Of a DNA stretch of 64,000 nucleotides, positions 61,693 through 64,000 are shown in pieces (position 1 is the stretch's first letter; the number at the start of each line of letters is the position of its first letter). The position numbers were made by a program, and so were the translations under genes. A model generated the notes under the pieces. The model worked only from the letters and a program-made list of their open reading frames with translations, did no database searches and had not been told where the DNA came from. This stretch comes from Desulfosarcina alkanivorans (GTDB lineage Bacteria > Desulfobacterota > Desulfobacteria > Desulfobacterales > Desulfosarcinaceae): contig NZ_AP021874.1 in assembly GCF_009688945.1 (NCBI RefSeq), positions 1,302,001 through 1,366,000 of the forward strand. Direction: 5' to 3'.

Positions 61693-62847
61693 CTAGTAGT
61701 CATTCTCTATATGCTTATCTTCCAGCATGAGGCTATCCATAAAAAATTTGGCGGCCCAGTTTAGGTACTGATACTTGCCATACCCCCCGTTCACCGGGAA
61801 CGAGCCCTTGATTCCCCCTCGAATTCCAGGGTTTCTATTTTCTAAATCTTGAGTAGATTTTAAGAACGCATTGGCTTTTGCGGCACCTTTCTTAAAATTA
61901 TCATTTCCAGTATAGTCGTAGAGCAACCACCAGCAAATTGCTATTTGAGCAAGGCCGGTGAGGCAGATCCAGCTTTCGACCGGTTTCCATTTTTCGTTAA
62001 ACCGGCCGGGCAGACTACCATCATGTTGTTGAACTTTTAATAATTCTTCGGCGGTTTTTTGTGCAGCTAAAATGTAAGACGGTTCATTTAAAGCCAAACC
62101 GATACCTAATATACCCTCAATAGTGTACCCTATTGTATGGGTCAAAGGATTTTTGTTATCATTTAGACAGTTGTTGTCAAACCAACCATTTTCATTTTGT
62201 TGCGTTAGTACCCAGTTCATATTCTTTTCGACAGCACTTAAAAGCTCTCTTTCTTGTGTCACATTAAATACTTTGCACATTCCCCATGCACTTCGTATAT
62301 TGTAGGTATTCACTTTAAACTTGGCAAACGGAGAATGAAATTTTGCCCAGCACCCCTCTTCATCCTGAGCCTCCTTCATCCATTTTACTGCTTTTACGGC
62401 CGCATTCAAATACCTCTCATCATTTGATTCCTTATAAGCATCTATCCATCCAAAAAGATTTTGTCCTGTATTAAAAATTGTTGGAGCGACTGGGTTTGCA
62501 TCAATTGTCCCAGCCATTACAGCACCGGACTCCAACTGGATTTCAATCTCCCAATCCGCCATTTCCAAAGCACGCTTAGAGAATTTATCATTGTTTGTTT
62601 TTTTCCCGTACTCAATCAGTGTTGGAATAATATAACCTGTCGTTTCCGGATAAGATGGCCCCCAGCCTTTTAACAGGCTGTACATCCTTGAAACCCCTTT
62701 ATCTTCTGTTGCTTCCTGAGCCCGTAAAATCCACTCAGCGGCAGCTTGGAGATGAGAGTCATTATCGAACGTTTTATTAATTCCAAACCCTGCCTTATCT
62801 TTAACTAGCTCACGGATGCTTTGAAAGGATCTTCGCTTAAAGATCAT
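61693..62847 (-). CDS. Alpha/alpha-toroid protein (glycosidase- or lyase-like)
   Basis: 384 aa, soluble, no signal peptide. Repeated helix pairs with aromatic W-GW patterns fit an (alpha/alpha)6 toroid: AAEWILRAQEAT, WGPSYPETTGYIIPTLIEYG, NTGQNLFGWIDAY, RSAWGMCKVFN, NENGWFDNNCL, HTIGYTIEGILGIGLAL, DGSLPGRFNEKWKP, CLTGLAQIAICWWLLY. Unsaturated glucuronyl hydrolases, epimerases and prenyl/terpene cyclases share the fold. In glycan loci such proteins are often unassigned. Its start overlaps the end of the AAC(3)-like gene by 11 nt. Confidence 0.65.
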   Translation of the reverse strand: MIFKRRSFQSIRELVKDKAGFGINKTFDNDSHLQAAAEWILRAQEATEDKGVSRMYSLLKGWGPSYPETTGYIIPTLIEYGKKTNNDKFSKRALEMADWEIEIQLESGAVMAGTIDANPVAPTIFNTGQNLFGWIDAYKESNDERYLNAAVKAVKWMKEAQDEEGCWAKFHSPFAKFKVNTYNIRSAWGMCKVFNVTQERELLSAVEKNMNWVLTQQNENGWFDNNCLNDNKNPLTHTIGYTIEGILGIGLALNEPSYILAAQKTAEELLKVQQHDGSLPGRFNEKWKPVESWICLTGLAQIAICWWLLYDYTGNDNFKKGAAKANAFLKSTQDLENRNPGIRGGIKGSFPVNGGYGKYQYLNWAAKFFMDSLMLEDKHIENDY

Positions 62848-63712
62848 AAAAAAATCTCCCTTCAGATATCATTTTATTCGCACACTCAAGCGCATCACTC
62901 GTCCGTATCACCCCAAGAGATGTATTGCCAATTTTGTCCCAAGAAAAACAACCTTTTTTTAAAAGCTCTTTTTCTAAAAGTAACGGTCGTCTTCTTGTTA
63001 CAGCTTCGTCAGAAAAAGCCCTTGCTTTCACAATGATTTCCTGTCCCTCTTTATTAATAACTTTTAATTCATACTCTTTTTTGTCATAAAGAGGAAACGG
63101 TAGTTTTTCTTGAATTATATGCTCGATATGATGAAAAAAAGTCATTGTATTAAATTTGACATCAAAAAAAAGAATTTTGCCTTTTCTTCCGGCAATCTTT
63201 CCGAAAGGGCTTTTTCTACCACATGAAAAGACACAGTTTTCGTGCTCTTGAATAAACCAATCGGCATCTTTTCCCCAGACAATAATAGGGTGGCACGGAT
63301 GCAGGCTGCGTGAAACATCTTTTTGGCGCCTGAAAATCTCAGATAATAACCCCATCTTCCCTGAAGTCTTACGAACATTGAAACTTTTATATTCCTTTAA
63401 ATACTTTGACGTTGCACTCCGATATGGCATGGAAACCATAAGCAACGTCCCTTTAGTACCGACAACCTTTTTCAAGATTCTAATAACATCCTGAGGTGTC
63501 CCTATGAAACCATTCGAGTAAGACCAACCACTGTGAATTAGAACAGCGTCGCCCTTTTTTAATCCCACATCATGGAATTTTCTTTCCAATTTTTCTTGTG
63601 AGTAGGACATCGTAAGGTTTACAAACTTTTGCTTGATTCGGTTTAAATAAGATTTGATCTTCCTTTTTTGACCTGAAGATAGTTTACTCACTATAAAACT
63701 ACGCATTTTCAA
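62837..63712 (-). CDS. AAC(3)-fold N-acetyltransferase (antibiotic NAT family)
   Basis: 291 aa. Family marks: KKGDAVLIHSGWSYSNGFIG, TLLMVSMPY, VSRSLHPCHPIIVWGKDADW (the HP-x-H/S segment), CGRKSPFGKIAGRKGKILFFDV and MTFFHHIEHI (catalytic His region). The family includes aminoglycoside 3-N-acetyltransferases, but members in polysaccharide loci acetylate amino-sugar intermediates. Here it is coupled by overlap to a toroid protein downstream and a DUF362-like protein upstream, so a glycan role is more likely than resistance. The N-terminal ~38 residues are basic and not conserved. Confidence 0.82.
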   Translation of the reverse strand: MKMRSFIVSKLSSGQKRKIKSYLNRIKQKFVNLTMSYSQEKLERKFHDVGLKKGDAVLIHSGWSYSNGFIGTPQDVIRILKKVVGTKGTLLMVSMPYRSATSKYLKEYKSFNVRKTSGKMGLLSEIFRRQKDVSRSLHPCHPIIVWGKDADWFIQEHENCVFSCGRKSPFGKIAGRKGKILFFDVKFNTMTFFHHIEHIIQEKLPFPLYDKKEYELKVINKEGQEIIVKARAFSDEAVTRRRPLLLEKELLKKGCFSWDKIGNTSLGVIRTSDALECANKMISEGRFFYDL

Positions 63713-64000
63713 AATCTGCCTTATGGATTATAATATTTTCTTGGTTCAGATTTCCGATCCCCTGTTTTTCGGTTTCTTTTATAAATTTGAAAAAAGGGCC
63801 AGATTCAATTAACGGATTATTCATTTTTTGGTAACTAACACCATAATAATTATGCTCACCAGAAGGTGTCGCAGGCAACAGAACATCCCGAGCGGCTATA
63901 AAATCCAAAGAAACAGGATCTATACCGGCTAAGACGGTTTTTGTTTGTACTGACTTTTTCGTATTAACACGAGACCCCCAACCGACTATTTCAGCGGTGA
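63699..64000 (-). CDS. DUF362-like protein, C-terminal part (start beyond window)
   Basis: The frame is open to the window edge. It shows GWGSRVNTKKSVQTKTVLAG then IDPVSLDFIAARDVLLPAT, matching the AGxDPVAxDxxAA signature near the end of DUF362 proteins, which are uncharacterised and often beside Fe-S proteins or surface-glycan genes. No Fe-S cysteines are in the visible part. The stop overlaps the AAC(3)-like start by 14 nt. Confidence 0.65.
   Translation of the reverse strand, partial: TAEIVGWGSRVNTKKSVQTKTVLAGIDPVSLDFIAARDVLLPATPSGEHNYYGVSYQKMNNPLIESGPFFKFIKETEKQGIGNLNQENIIIHKADFENA

Noticed and set aside
62837..63712. Aminoglycoside resistance gene
   Set aside because: Fold family matches AAC(3), but the context is a glycan cluster and the N-terminus differs, so resistance is not claimed.

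Overview
This window looks like chromosomal DNA of a Gram-negative, free-living anaerobe, most plausibly a Desulfobacterota (Desulfosarcina/Desulfobacteraceae-like) sulfate reducer. That placement is inference. It rests on the gene mix: an ATP-sulfurylase-like/APS-kinase fusion, an exosortase-locus-type ATPase, large TPR lipoproteins, PilZ, RHS, MNT/HEPN modules, and dense IS21, IS1182, IS3 and IS630 elements. No rRNA, tRNA or CRISPR array was seen. Most genes lie on the minus strand.

1-10.4 kb is GC-richer, apparently vertical DNA. It holds the end of an alpha/beta hydrolase and a PilZ protein. Next comes a three-gene envelope module: an AAA ATPase fused to an OmpA-like peptidoglycan-binding domain, a two-TM coiled-coil protein, and a TPR lipoprotein. 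galE and the APS-kinase fusion follow, separated by an intergenic space made almost wholly of 9-bp and 8-bp tandem repeats.

10.4-19.4 kb carries a giant secreted RHS protein with Ig-like, NHL-propeller and YD-repeat domains, a teneurin-like order. It has a short variable C-terminal tip, an overlapping lipoprotein that may be its immunity partner, and AT-rich small genes (one frameshifted). 19.6-25 kb is a scrap yard of transposase relics, repeats and three toxin-antitoxin-type pairs (RHH/RelE, MntA/HepT, MNT/HEPN) around a REP-associated tyrosine transposase.

25-33.3 kb starts a surface-glycan cluster: GT2, AsnB-type amidotransferase, SDR, GMC-like oxidoreductase and a secreted two-domain jelly-roll protein. 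33.5-43.2 kb is a nested IS zone. One old IS21 is interrupted by a truncated second IS21, which is itself cut by an IS3. The old element is also interrupted by a complete IS21 with a readable target duplication. A membrane kinase-like gene follows, then an IS4 relic containing an IstB relic, and an IS3 with an exact 850-bp tandem duplication of its 3' part.

43.3-59 kb is an AT-rich polysaccharide/glycoconjugate cluster: FkbH-like protein, four glycosyltransferases, FemAB-like transferase, second AsnB, hexapeptide acetyltransferase, ATP-grasp ligase, a transglutaminase-like membrane protein, O-antigen ligase/polymerase and a Wzx flippase. Several genes touch or overlap. Together they suggest a Wzx/Wzy-type glycan decorated with amide or amino-acyl groups. 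At 59.2-61.6 kb an IS1182 sits inside an IS630 relic. The window ends with three overlapping minus-strand genes: an alpha/alpha-toroid protein, an AAC(3)-fold acetyltransferase and a DUF362-like protein cut by the window edge.
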